Source: Pseudoxanthomonas sp. PXM03 (GTDB taxonomy: Bacteria; Pseudomonadota; Gammaproteobacteria; Xanthomonadales; Xanthomonadaceae). Taken from it: a DNA stretch of 64,000 nt. Location: contig NZ_JACVAU010000001.1 of assembly GCF_014852005.1 (NCBI RefSeq), positions 124,001 to 188,000 on the forward strand, in the 5' to 3' direction. The translations under genes and the position numbers were made by a program. Positions 1 to 8,533 of this stretch are shown piece by piece; position 1 is the first letter of the stretch, and the number at the start of each line of letters is the position of its first letter. A model generated the notes under the pieces. The model saw nothing but the letters and a program-made list of their open reading frames with translations. It had not been told where the DNA came from and did no database searches.

Positions 1-2391
1 CGCCTCGCCATCCACGTAGGTGTAGTTGGCGTTGAAACCGAAGTTGTCCCCGATCGGCTGCTCGTAGGTCAGCTCCACGCCGCGTGCCTTGCCGTTCGAG
101 TTGACCGGGATCGACACCAGGTAGTCGCTGTAGACGTCCGTGCCCGCGGCCTGGCTGGCCTGCTGGTCCTTGTATTGCACGATCACGTTGCCGAAATCGA
201 CGTAGCCGTCCAGGTCCATCGAGAACACGCTGGCGGCCAGCAGGGCGCGCGGCGCGAAGTACCATTCCAGCGAAGCGTCGAAGTTGGTCGACACCAGCGG
301 GTCGAGGTTCGGGTTGCCACCGCTGCCTTCGTGGGTCAGGTCGTTGAGCGTCAGCGAGCCGGCAAGCGCGGAGAAGTCCGGACGGGTCATGGTCTTGCTG
401 CCTGACACGCGCGCCACCAGGCTGTCGGTCAGTTCGAACTTGAAGTTCACGCTGGGCAGCAGTTCGTTGTAGTCGTTGTTCACCACGACCGGCAGGTAAT
501 CGCCGAACGCCGAGCCGGTGATCGCGCCCGGGATGCCGGAGTTGACCGCCAGCGCCTGGTTGTAGTTCACGTCGGTCTGCGTACGCACGTGGCGCAGGCC
601 GGCGTTGCCGCTCCAGCGGTCACCACGGAAGTTCAACTGCGCGTACACCGCGTTGATGTCTTCCTTCACGCCGTAGACGTCGGAGAAGTAGAAGCGCTCC
701 GGATTGTTGCGGTTGGCGAAGCGGGCGTTGATCTCGGCCAGCTGCGCGGGCGTGTAGTACCAGATGCCCGACGGCACGTTGCCGCCCACGCCGAAGTCGC
801 CGGGATACGTACCGCCCGCCGCCGGATACGCCGCGATGTCGGTCCAGTTGGTGGCCCAGTTGGGGCCCTGCGCGAGCGAAAAATCGTTGCTGCGCTCATG
901 CGTGGCGTAGCGGTAGCCGAAGTCCAGCGAGGACAGGATGTCGTTGTCGAAGAAGAACTGGCCGTCCGCCGAGGCCCAGTCTTCCTTGTCCAGCACGTCG
1001 ATGCCCTGCGCGCCGAAGATCCAGCCGCTCTGCGGGAGATGGTTCGCGGCGGTATTGGTGCCGCCCAGCGACCAGTCGATCGGGTTGCTGACGCCATTCA
1101 TGCTCCAGCTCGCGCCTGCGTTCCCGGCGATGCCGGTTTCCAGCACGTCCTGCGTGGGGCTGCTGCCCCGGCCCTTGGTGGAGCCCAGCTGGAAGACGAA
1201 CTTCAGCGCGTCGCTGGCATTCCACTCGGCATCCAAGGCGATGTACTTGGACGTGGATTCGGCACCCGGGCGGGAGATCATGTCGTACACACCGTAAGGC
1301 GTGACGGTCGTGCCGCCGGTGACCGGCGCGTAGGTGGCGCTGGTCAGCACGCCGTTCTCGATGGTGTAGCTGCTGGGCGCGCGCGCGTTGATGAACTGAC
1401 TGGCCCACATCATGTAGTTGCGGTTGTAGTTGTCCGCCTTCAGGCGCGAGTAGAATGCGTTGACGTTCAGGGTCAGGTTGTCGGTGACCTTCGCTTCGAT
1501 GTTCGCCACGCCGCCCTGACGCTTGCGTACCTGCTCGAACAGGGCGGCGCCGATCAGGTTGGGATACAGCACGCCCACGAGATCCGGATTGCTGGTCGCG
1601 ACGGGAGTACGGGTGACACCGTCCGCTTCGAACTCCGCGATCGTGCCGTAGCCGCCCACCACTTCCTGGCCATCGCGGCGCAGGCTGCGCTCCTCATTGA
1701 AGACCTGTACCAGGAAGCCGGCGGTACCTTCGTCGTTGCGCCAGTTCAGCAGTGCATCGAGCTGCGGCTTGGTGTCGCCCGGCAGGTCGGAATGCACCGC
1801 GCCGATGGAGCCCTGGATGGTGAGCGGCTCGGCGAACTGCAGCGGACGACGGGTGATGATGTTGACCGAGCCGGCGGTGCCGCCTTCGACCAGCTTCGCT
1901 TCTGAAGTCTTGTGCACCACCACGCGGTCGACGATCTCGGACGGATACAGCGAGTAGCTCACGCTGCGGCCGACGTTGCCTACCTGGCTGAGCACGAACC
2001 AGTCGCCGGTGCCGATGCCGTGTCCGTTGACGAGGGTCTGGGTAAGGCTGGGATTGGTGCCGCGCAGGCTGACGCGGTCGGCTTCGTCGAAGCCACCTTC
2101 GCTGGCGCTGGACGACGCGATGTTGACGCCGGGCAGCTGGCGCAAGGTGTCGGCCACGTTCTTGGCCGGCAGCTTGCCGATGTCTTCGGCGGTGACGACT
2201 TCGACGTGGGTGGCGGCGTCGCGCTTGGCATCGAGGGCCTTCTCGATGCTGCCGCGGATGCCGGTGACGACGACGGTGTCGAGGTCGGTCGCCGTCGTGT
2301 CGGCCGGTGCGGCGTCCTGCGCGTTGACTTGCATCGAGAACGCGAGCCCGGCGGCGATCGAGGCCGAAAGGATCGAGGTGCGGTACTTCAT
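1..2391 (-). CDS. TonB-dependent receptor, C-terminus cut off by window edge
   Basis: Outer-membrane active transporter, probably for chitin-derived oligosaccharides or GlcNAc given its neighbours. The frame stays open for 797 codons from the ATG at 2391 to base 1, so only the end of the beta-barrel is missing. Residues 1-24 are a signal peptide ending in VNA before QDA. A TonB-box-like stretch (DLDTVVVTG) follows at about residues 36-44. The plug domain contains the typical LPAKNVADTLRQLPGVNI and GGTAGSVNIITRRPL segments. The ATG is preceded by GGGAGAGA. It lies 145 bp downstream of the GlcNAc kinase on the same strand, so it may be transcribed from the same NagR-operated promoter. The family is certain; the substrate is inferred. 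Confidence 0.93.
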   Translation of the reverse strand, partial: MKYRTSILSASIAAGLAFSMQVNAQDAAPADTTATDLDTVVVTGIRGSIEKALDAKRDAATHVEVVTAEDIGKLPAKNVADTLRQLPGVNIASSSASEGGFDEADRVSLRGTNPSLTQTLVNGHGIGTGDWFVLSQVGNVGRSVSYSLYPSEIVDRVVVHKTSEAKLVEGGTAGSVNIITRRPLQFAEPLTIQGSIGAVHSDLPGDTKPQLDALLNWRNDEGTAGFLVQVFNEERSLRRDGQEVVGGYGTIAEFEADGVTRTPVATSNPDLVGVLYPNLIGAALFEQVRKRQGGVANIEAKVTDNLTLNVNAFYSRLKADNYNRNYMMWASQFINARAPSSYTIENGVLTSATYAPVTGGTTVTPYGVYDMISRPGAESTSKYIALDAEWNASDALKFVFQLGSTKGRGSSPTQDVLETGIAGNAGASWSMNGVSNPIDWSLGGTNTAANHLPQSGWIFGAQGIDVLDKEDWASADGQFFFDNDILSSLDFGYRYATHERSNDFSLAQGPNWATNWTDIAAYPAAGGTYPGDFGVGGNVPSGIWYYTPAQLAEINARFANRNNPERFYFSDVYGVKEDINAVYAQLNFRGDRWSGNAGLRHVRTQTDVNYNQALAVNSGIPGAITGSAFGDYLPVVVNNDYNELLPSVNFKFELTDSLVARVSGSKTMTRPDFSALAGSLTLNDLTHEGSGGNPNLDPLVSTNFDASLEWYFAPRALLAASVFSMDLDGYVDFGNVIVQYKDQQASQAAGTDVYSDYLVSIPVNSNGKARGVELTYEQPIGDNFGFNANYTYVDGEA

Positions 2392-2536
2392 GATGTCTCT
2401 CCCATCATTGTTTTAGAGTTCCGGCAGCCATCGCTCGCGCTGTTCCGCCGTGCTTGGTACTTCGATGTCGCCTGGCGTTGCACGTATCCCCTGCACCCCG
2501 CCCCTTCATGCTTCGCGCCTGTGCCGGCGCTTTCCT

Positions 2537-3571
2537 TCATTGGCCCTCGTCGCGATCCAGGTACCACCTGGCCGCCCCGATGACGCCCAACTGCCCGTGC
2601 TCCACCAGCTTCACGGGAATGCGTTCCAAAGCCTCGCGCATCGACCCCTTGTTGAGGAACCGCGGCACGAAACTGCTTTGAATCAGGAAATCGCGGATCT
2701 TCGGCAGGATGCCGCCGGCGAGGTACACGCCGCCCTGCACGCCGTACAGCAGCGCCATGTCGCCGACCACGCTGCCCAGCAGGCCGCAGAACACGTCGAG
2801 GCTTTCGCGCGCCATCGGGTCCTCGCCGGACAGGGCGGCGGCGGTGATGTCGCCGGGGCGCGCATACGCTGAAGGCGCGGCACCGCGCACCGCGCACAGC
2901 GCGGCGTGCAGGTTCATCAGGCCGGGACCGGAGAGGGCCTGTTCGACCGGCACGTGGGTGCGGGTTTTCAGCATCTCGGTGAGCAGCGCCATTTCCAGTG
3001 CGTTGCCGGCGGTCAGCGCGGCCTGGCCGGCTTCGGTGGCCAGGACCACGGCCCGCTTGCCGGCAGGAATCCAGACCGCCGCCCCCAGGCCGGTGCCCGG
3101 GCCGAGGATCAACGTGGGTCCCCGCGCCGGCGCGATGGCGGGACCGGCCAGTTGCAGGACCTCGCTGGCGTCCATCTGTGCAGCGGCGTGCGCCACGGCT
3201 TCGAAATCGTTGACCAGGCGAACGTCGTCGAAGCCCAACTGCGCGCGCAGCTCGACTGGCGACAGTCGCCACGGCAGGTTGTTGGTGATGACGGTGCCGT
3301 CTTCCAGCGCGTAGCCGGCACTGGCGATCACTGCTCGGCTCACCCGGGCCGGAGCCAGGCGGGCGAGGAAGTCGCCGACGATGTCACCCAGGCCCGCGTA
3401 CTCGGCGCAGGCGTACTTGCGGTACTCGAGCACACTGACTGGCGCGCCAGGATCGCCGCTGCCGCGGACCAGGCCGATGCGTACATGCGTGCCACCGACA
3501 TCCGCCGCGATGAAGGCGTCTTCCGCCCTGCGGATGGCATCTGCCGGTACTGGATTTGCAATGGCGACCAC
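2537..3571 (-). CDS. nagK: Glucokinase-family N-acetylglucosamine kinase (NagK-II/Glk)
   Basis: Cytoplasmic ATP-dependent sugar kinase of the bacterial glucokinase family (COG0837), 344 aa. Visible are phosphate-1 motif DVGGT (24-28), the LVNDFEA motif with the catalytic Asp, phosphate-2 motif GPGTGLGAA and the adenosine motif GGVYLAGGI. The GTG at 3571 is chosen because it is preceded by GGGGAGA and gives a normal N-terminus; the frame is open further upstream but without family character. In Xanthomonas, Glk-family kinases in nag clusters phosphorylate GlcNAc, and here the gene is divergent from nagP-nagR-nagB-nagA-nagX, so GlcNAc kinase is more likely than plain glucokinase. An operator palindrome lies 65 bp upstream of the start. 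Confidence 0.88.
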   Translation of the reverse strand: MVAIANPVPADAIRRAEDAFIAADVGGTHVRIGLVRGSGDPGAPVSVLEYRKYACAEYAGLGDIVGDFLARLAPARVSRAVIASAGYALEDGTVITNNLPWRLSPVELRAQLGFDDVRLVNDFEAVAHAAAQMDASEVLQLAGPAIAPARGPTLILGPGTGLGAAVWIPAGKRAVVLATEAGQAALTAGNALEMALLTEMLKTRTHVPVEQALSGPGLMNLHAALCAVRGAAPSAYARPGDITAAALSGEDPMARESLDVFCGLLGSVVGDMALLYGVQGGVYLAGGILPKIRDFLIQSSFVPRFLNKGSMREALERIPVKLVEHGQLGVIGAARWYLDRDEGQ

Positions 3572-3636
3572 ACGTCTCCCCACATGTTCGCGGCCGGGAC
3601 TCCCGCATCCCGATATGGCCCGAGTGTGGAAAGTGT

Positions 3637-3652
3637 TTGACAACGTTGTCAA
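3637..3652. promoter_or_regulatory. Perfect 16-bp operator palindrome, probable NagR box
   Basis: TTGACAACGTTGTCAA is a perfect 16-bp palindrome with the central CG typical of LacI-family operators. It lies 65 bp upstream of the nagK start and in the divergent region controlled by the LacI-type regulator at 5265-6347. A TGACA-ACGT-TGTCA type box is known for NagR of Xanthomonas. Assignment to this regulator is inferred from proximity. Confidence 0.75.
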
Positions 3653-3883
3653 GACTCTGTCATCAAATGGGCGTCTGGCGGGCAGTTGGGTGTAGCGAAA
3701 CGGAAACAATTGGCGTATTCAGCATTTGATTGTCCGCATATTTGCGGTTAATCATTGAAAAGGAAGGTCAATTTTCTTCAAGTCTCGCAGGACTTCATGC
3801 TGCAGTGCACGAAGGCTTGGCGCTCACACAAGGGGTTGCGCTGTCGCCGCGACTGCCCATACGGTCGCTCTTTGATGGATTCT

Positions 3884-3899
3884 TTGACAACGTTGTTTC
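3884..3899. promoter_or_regulatory. Second, imperfect NagR-type operator before nagP
   Basis: TTGACAACGTTGTTTC matches the upstream palindrome at 13 of 16 bases and keeps the TGACAACGTTGT core. It lies 52 bp before the nagP ATG, where a repressor would block initiation or early elongation. The two operators are 247 bp apart centre to centre, which would allow looping; that is speculation. Confidence 0.68.
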
Positions 3900-3951
3900 C
3901 GGTCGCGGGTTTGTTGCGGACCCGCTCATCGGCCAGCACGAGGGGACTCTC

Positions 3952-5268
3952 ATGACCATCGCATCCGGCTCCACCCCGCTTCGCTCGCTGGCCATCGTCG
4001 GCCTGCTGTTCTTCATCATCGGGTTCTTCACCTGGATCAACGGACCGCTGATCACCTTCGTGCAGCTCGCGTTCGACCTGGACGAGGTGAATGCCTTCCT
4101 CGTGCTGATGGTGTTCTACCTGTCGTACTTCTTCCTCGCCCTGCCGGCGGCGGCGTTGCTCAAGCGCACCGGCATGAAGAAGGGGCTGGCGATCAGCCTG
4201 TTCGTGATGGCAGTGGGCGCCGCGATGTTCGGCGAGTTCTCCACCCAGCGCTGGTACCCGGGCGCGCTGTCCGGCCTGTTCGTGATCGGCGGCGGATTGG
4301 CGTTGCTGCAGACGGCGGTGAACCCGTACGTCAGCATCCTCGGCCCCATCGAGAGCGCGGCCAGGCGCATCGCGCTGATGGGCATCTGCAACAAGATCGC
4401 CGGCATCCTGGCGCCCATCGTGATCGGCACGCTGGTGCTGCATGGGGTGGGCGACCTCGCTGCGCAGGTCGAGGCCGCCGACGCGGCCGGCAAGGCGGTG
4501 CTGCTGGATGCATTCGCCGCGAAGATCCATCTGCCGTACCTGGTGATGGCCGGCATCCTGGTTGTGGTCGCCATCGGCATCCTGTTCTCGCCGCTGCCGG
4601 AGGTGAAGCCTTCCGACGCCAACGCCGCGCCCGTGGCGGATGCCGCCGATGGCGAACGCGGCCTGGCGCAGTTCCCGCACCTGTGGCTGGGCGTGCTGTG
4701 CCTGTTCCTCTACGTGGGCGTGGAGGTGTTGGCGGGCGACGCGATAGGCACGTACGGCCGCGGCTTCGGCCTGCCGCTCGACCAGACCAAGCTGTTCACG
4801 ACCTACACGCTGTTCGCGATGCTGGCCGGTTACCTCGTCGGACTGGTCGCGATCCCGCGCTTCGTGTCGCAGGAACGCTACCTGGCCATCTCCGCGACGC
4901 TGGGCGTGCTGTTCGCGCTCGGCGCGCTGCTGACCCATGGCTATGTGTCGGTGGGTTTCGTCGCGGCGCTGGGCTTCGCCAACGCGATGATGTGGCCGGC
5001 GATCTTCCCGCTGGCGATCAAGGGCCTCGGTCGGCATACCGAGACCGGATCGGCCCTGCTGATCATGGGCATCGCCGGTGGCGCCATCCTGCCGCAGGCG
5101 TTCGCGGTGCTGAAGCAGCACTACGACTTCCAGGCGGTGTTCGCGGGGCTGGCCGTGCCTGGGTACCTGTACATCCTGTACTACGCACTGGCCGGACACC
5201 GGGTGGGTCGGTCGCGGCCGGCGACGGACGTGCCGGAACGCGGCATCATGGCGGACTCGCCTCCATGA
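3952..5268 (+). CDS. nagP: GlcNAc/sugar MFS transporter (NagP, FucP family)
   Basis: Inner-membrane proton-coupled sugar permease of the FHS/FucP branch of the major facilitator superfamily, 438 aa with about 12 hydrophobic segments. It begins MTIASGSTPLRSLAIVGLLF, and the first helix carries the FFTWINGPLI segment typical of FucP/NagP proteins. The ATG at 3952 is preceded by GAGGGGA at a good distance. The last bases overlap the start of nagR (ATGA). In xanthomonads this gene imports GlcNAc across the inner membrane after TonB-dependent uptake across the outer membrane. The substrate is assigned from the surrounding nag genes; the fold is certain. Confidence 0.9.
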   Translation: MTIASGSTPLRSLAIVGLLFFIIGFFTWINGPLITFVQLAFDLDEVNAFLVLMVFYLSYFFLALPAAALLKRTGMKKGLAISLFVMAVGAAMFGEFSTQRWYPGALSGLFVIGGGLALLQTAVNPYVSILGPIESAARRIALMGICNKIAGILAPIVIGTLVLHGVGDLAAQVEAADAAGKAVLLDAFAAKIHLPYLVMAGILVVVAIGILFSPLPEVKPSDANAAPVADAADGERGLAQFPHLWLGVLCLFLYVGVEVLAGDAIGTYGRGFGLPLDQTKLFTTYTLFAMLAGYLVGLVAIPRFVSQERYLAISATLGVLFALGALLTHGYVSVGFVAALGFANAMMWPAIFPLAIKGLGRHTETGSALLIMGIAGGAILPQAFAVLKQHYDFQAVFAGLAVPGYLYILYYALAGHRVGRSRPATDVPERGIMADSPP

Positions 5269-6347
5269 CGGAAACGCCCATGCGCCGACCCACCATCAAG
5301 GACGTTGCCGAACGCGCGAAGGTCTCGCTGAAGACCGTGTCCCGGGTCATCAACAACGAACCGTCGGTGCTGCAGGGCACCCGCGCGCGCGTGCTGCACG
5401 CGATCGCAGAACTGGACTACGAGCCGGACCAGTCCGCGCGCAACCTGCGCAGCGGCACGCCGTTCGTGATCGGGCTGGTGTACGACAACCCCAACCCGTA
5501 CCACATCATCGGCGTGCAGAACGGCGTGCTGGCCGCGTGCAAGGAAACCGGCTTCGGCCTGCAGATCCATCCGGTCGATTCCACCTCGCCGTTGCTCGCG
5601 GAGGAGCTGGTCGAGTTCGTGCAGCGTTCGCGCTTGGCCGGCCTGGTGCTGACCGCACCGATGTCCGAGCGCGCCGACCTGGTGACGGCGCTCGCCGCGC
5701 GCGGGGTGAAGCTGGTGCGCATCATCGCCGCCACCGAAGATCCGGACGATGGCCTGCCCTGCGTCTACGTGGATGATCGCGACGCCGCATACGAGATCAC
5801 CGAACACCTGATCCAGCTCGGCCACCAGCGCATCGGTTTCCTCTGGGGCGGCCTGGCGCACCGGTCGAGTACGGAGCGCTATGCCGGCTACGAGAAGGCG
5901 CTGAAGGATTACGGCATCCAGCTCGACAAACACCTGGTGGTGCCGGGCGACTACACCTTCGACGATGGCTTCCGGGGTGCACGCCGGTTGCTGGCGCTGC
6001 GCGAGCCCCCCACGGCGATCTTCGGTTCCAACGACGAGATCGCGGCCGGCGTGCTGGCCGCCGCCAAGTCCACCGGCATGAACGTGCCTTACGACCTGTC
6101 CATCGCCGGGTTCGAAGACAGCCCGTTTTCCAAGCAGTCGTGGCCGCCGCTGACCACCGCCAAGCAGGCCACGCAGGACATCGCGAAACAGGCCGCACGC
6201 CTGCTGATCGCCGGCCTGCGCCAGGACGCCTACGACGACAATCCTTCGCCCGTGCACAACCAGGGCTTCGTGCCGCAACTGGTGGTGCGTGGCTCCACTG
6301 CGCCGGTCAGGCCGCGCGCGGACCGACCCGAACCGACCTCCCCATGA
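5265..6347 (+). CDS. nagR: LacI-family transcriptional regulator of the nag cluster
   Basis: DNA-binding repressor, 360 aa. The N-terminal LacI helix-turn-helix is clear (TIKDVAERAKVSLKTVSRVI, about residues 9-28), followed by the hinge helix region (YEPDQSARNLRSG) and a periplasmic-binding-protein-like sensor domain with GFEDSPFSK near the C-terminus. The ATG at 5265 overlaps the nagP stop as ATGA; a second ATG at 5280 (MRRPTIK) is possible. It probably binds the palindromes at 3637 and 3884 and is released by GlcNAc-6-phosphate or a related metabolite. The regulator class is certain; target and ligand are inferred. Confidence 0.9.
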   Translation: MTETPMRRPTIKDVAERAKVSLKTVSRVINNEPSVLQGTRARVLHAIAELDYEPDQSARNLRSGTPFVIGLVYDNPNPYHIIGVQNGVLAACKETGFGLQIHPVDSTSPLLAEELVEFVQRSRLAGLVLTAPMSERADLVTALAARGVKLVRIIAATEDPDDGLPCVYVDDRDAAYEITEHLIQLGHQRIGFLWGGLAHRSSTERYAGYEKALKDYGIQLDKHLVVPGDYTFDDGFRGARRLLALREPPTAIFGSNDEIAAGVLAAAKSTGMNVPYDLSIAGFEDSPFSKQSWPPLTTAKQATQDIAKQAARLLIAGLRQDAYDDNPSPVHNQGFVPQLVVRGSTAPVRPRADRPEPTSP

Positions 6348-7381
6348 CCGACATCTCGTTGCCCGCACCCTCCGATACGCTGATGCACCAGGAGGCGGCC
6401 CAGACCGCCGACATCGTCGCCGACCAGTACACCCGCAACGCCGCCACGGTGAAGGTGCTGGCCGACGACCTCCGCCGCAATCCGCCGCCCTTCGTCGTCA
6501 CTTGCGCGCGTGGCAGTTCCGACCATGCGGCCACCTATGCGAAGTACCTGTTCGAAACCCAGCTGGGCGTGGTGACCGCATCGGCCTCGCCATCGGTGGG
6601 TTCGGTCTACGAAGCGAAGCAGCGGCTGGACGGCGCGCTGTATGTGGTGGTTTCGCAGTCGGGCAAGAGCCCGGATCTGCTGCGCAACGCGACGCAGGCG
6701 AAGGAGTCCGGCGCGCGCGTGGTGGCGCTGGTCAACGTGGAGGACTCCCCGCTGGCGCAACTCGCCGATACCGTGCTGCCGCTGCGCGCCGGTCCCGAGC
6801 GCAGCGTCGCGGCGACCAAGAGTTATCTCGGCTCGCTGGCGGCCATCCTGCAGCTGGCCGCGTACTGGAAGGACGAAGCGCCGTTGCATGCGGCGACGGA
6901 GGCGCTGCCGGAAGCGTTGCGGCGCGCGTGGCAGGCGGACTGGTCGCCGTTGGCGGAGGGGCTGGTGGGTGCACACAACCTGTTCGTGCTCGGCCGCGGA
7001 TTGGGCCTGGCCGCCGCGCAGGAAGCCGCCCTGAAGTTCAAGGAAACCTGCGGCCTGCACGCGGAAGCCTACAGTTCGGCCGAGGTGAAGCATGGGCCGA
7101 TGGCGCTGGTGGGACCGGGTTTCCCGGTGCTCTGTTTCGCCCAGCCCGATGAAACCGAGGCCGGCACGCTGGCGCTGGCGCAGGAATTCCGCGGCCGCGG
7201 CGCACAGGTGTGGGTGGCGTCGCGGCAGGGCGATCTGCCGCTGGTCGAAGCACCGCATCCGGCCTGCGCGCCGCTGCTGACCATCCAGAGCTTCTATCGC
7301 GCGATCAATGCACTGGCGCTGCGTCGCGGCCACAATCCCGATGTGCCGCCGCATCTGAACAAGGTCACTGAAACGGTATGA
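6344..7381 (+). CDS. nagB: SIS-domain glucosamine-6-phosphate deaminase (NagB-II)
   Basis: Cytoplasmic enzyme converting glucosamine-6-phosphate to fructose-6-phosphate and ammonia, 345 aa with two tandem SIS (sugar isomerase) domains. It resembles the isomerase half of GlmS but has no glutamine amidotransferase domain. Visible motifs are TCARGSSDHAATYAKY and VSQSGKSPD in the first SIS domain, VLGRGLGLAAAQEAALKFKE with AEVKHGPMAL in the second, and a C-terminal HLNKVTETV like the GlmS tail. ATGA overlaps on both sides (nagR, nagA) indicate translational coupling. Family members are often mislabelled as GlmS; the missing amidotransferase domain and nag context favour the NagB-II deaminase. Confidence 0.88.
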   Translation: MTDISLPAPSDTLMHQEAAQTADIVADQYTRNAATVKVLADDLRRNPPPFVVTCARGSSDHAATYAKYLFETQLGVVTASASPSVGSVYEAKQRLDGALYVVVSQSGKSPDLLRNATQAKESGARVVALVNVEDSPLAQLADTVLPLRAGPERSVAATKSYLGSLAAILQLAAYWKDEAPLHAATEALPEALRRAWQADWSPLAEGLVGAHNLFVLGRGLGLAAAQEAALKFKETCGLHAEAYSSAEVKHGPMALVGPGFPVLCFAQPDETEAGTLALAQEFRGRGAQVWVASRQGDLPLVEAPHPACAPLLTIQSFYRAINALALRRGHNPDVPPHLNKVTETV

Positions 7382-8523
7382 ATGCGATGAGTCCTGCCAC
7401 CGCCCTGTGCCATGCACGCGTGCTTACGCCCGACGGCGTCGTCGATGGCCTGGCGGTGCTGATGCAGGATGGTCGCATCGCCGACCTCGTCGCCAATGAC
7501 GCGGTGCCGGCGGAAGCGAAGCGGGTCGATCTCGGAGGTGCACTGCTGGCGCCCGGCTTCATCGACGCGCAGGTCAATGGCGGTGGCGGCACGCTGTTCA
7601 ACAACGACACCAGCGTCGAGGCGATACGCACCATCGCAGAGGCGCACCGTCGTTTCGGCACCACGGGGCTGTTGCCCACGCTGATCAGCGACGATGCCGA
7701 CGTGATGGCGCGCGCCATCGCCGCCACGCGTGATGCCATTGCGCAACAGGTTCCGGGCATCCTCGGCATCCATCTGGAAGGGCCGTACATCGCGCCGGCG
7801 CGCAAGGGCACGCACGATGCCGGCAAGTTCCGCGTACCGGGCGCAGACGAGGTCGCGATGGCCACCTCGCTGGCCAATGGCGTCACCTTGCTGACGCTGG
7901 CACCGGAGCAGGTGCCTGCGGACACCATCCGCGCGATGGTGGCGCGCGGTGCCATCGTGGTGGCCGGGCACACCGCCGCCACGTACGAACAGGTCCGCAC
8001 CGGCATCGATGCCGGCATATCCGGGTTCACCCACCTCTACAACGCGATGTCACCCCTGCAGGGCCGCGAGCCCGGCGCGGTCGGCGCCGCCCTCGAAGAC
8101 GACGGCTGCTGGTGCGGAGTGATCGTCGATGGCGTGCACGTGCATCCGGCCAGCTTGCGCGTGGCGCTGGCGGCCAAGCCGCGCGGCAAGGTGTTCCTGG
8201 TCACCGACGCGATGCCACCGGTCGGCGCGGATGATCCCTCCTACGTGTTGTACGGCGAAACCATCACCGCCATCGACGGCGTGGTGCGCAACGCCGCGGG
8301 TGCGTTGGCGGGCTCGGCGCTGGACATGATCACGGCAGTGCGAAACAGCGTGCATCTGCTGGGCCTGCCGCTGGAGGAGGCGCTGCGGATGGCGTCGACC
8401 TATCCGGCCGAATTCCTTGGCTTGGGCGCCACGCACGGTCGCATCGCGCCGGGCTATCAGGCCGATCTGGTCGCGCTGGACGCCCGCCTGCAGGTGGTAG
8501 GGACGTGGATCGGCGGGAAGTGA
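7378..8523 (+). CDS. nagA: N-acetylglucosamine-6-phosphate deacetylase
   Basis: Hydrolyses GlcNAc-6-phosphate to GlcN-6-phosphate and acetate, 381 aa, amidohydrolase superfamily. Visible are GFIDAQVNGGGG (60-71, Gln/Asn in place of the HxH pair as in E. coli NagA, implying a single-metal site), HLEGPYI with metal ligand Glu134, AGHT with His198, THLYNAMSP with His219, DGVHVHP (251-257) and catalytic Asp277 in VTDAM. It overlaps nagB by ATGA and is followed after 10 bp by nagX, so it is part of the nagP-R-B-A-X operon. Confidence 0.95.
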   Translation: MNAMSPATALCHARVLTPDGVVDGLAVLMQDGRIADLVANDAVPAEAKRVDLGGALLAPGFIDAQVNGGGGTLFNNDTSVEAIRTIAEAHRRFGTTGLLPTLISDDADVMARAIAATRDAIAQQVPGILGIHLEGPYIAPARKGTHDAGKFRVPGADEVAMATSLANGVTLLTLAPEQVPADTIRAMVARGAIVVAGHTAATYEQVRTGIDAGISGFTHLYNAMSPLQGREPGAVGAALEDDGCWCGVIVDGVHVHPASLRVALAAKPRGKVFLVTDAMPPVGADDPSYVLYGETITAIDGVVRNAAGALAGSALDMITAVRNSVHLLGLPLEEALRMASTYPAEFLGLGATHGRIAPGYQADLVALDARLQVVGTWIGGK

Positions 8524-8533
8524 CGCGGTACGC

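Larger units (their letters stand above)
3572..3951. promoter_or_regulatory. 380-bp divergent control region of the nag cluster
   Basis: There is no convincing gene between nagK and nagP. The region is visibly richer in A+T than its surroundings (roughly 3640-3790) and holds two copies of a TTGACAACGTTGT-type LacI-family operator, one near each gene. Each operator embeds a consensus -35 hexamer (TTGACA), so repressor binding would block polymerase directly. A reading frame continuous with nagP runs back to 3730, but it covers the operator and starts well before the Shine-Dalgarno-preceded ATG at 3952, so I treat that part as untranslated. Confidence 0.7.

Noticed and set aside
589-1905. 438-codon plus-strand open frame
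   Set aside because: It is antisense to the TonB-dependent receptor and has the Arg/Ala/Val/Gly-rich composition of a shadow frame in GC-rich DNA; the minus-strand frame has a signal peptide and clear family motifs.
3730-3951. 74-codon N-terminal extension of NagP
   Set aside because: The extension crosses an operator, has no MFS similarity and bypasses the Shine-Dalgarno-preceded ATG at 3952.
3572-3951. tRNA or small RNA gene in the nag divergent gap
   Set aside because: No cloverleaf-like arms or CCA end, and no terminator-like hairpin with a U-tract; the operators account for the structure seen.
6344-7381. GlmS (glutamine--fructose-6-phosphate aminotransferase)
   Set aside because: No N-terminal glutamine amidotransferase domain is present; two SIS domains alone plus the nag operon context fit the NagB-II deaminase.
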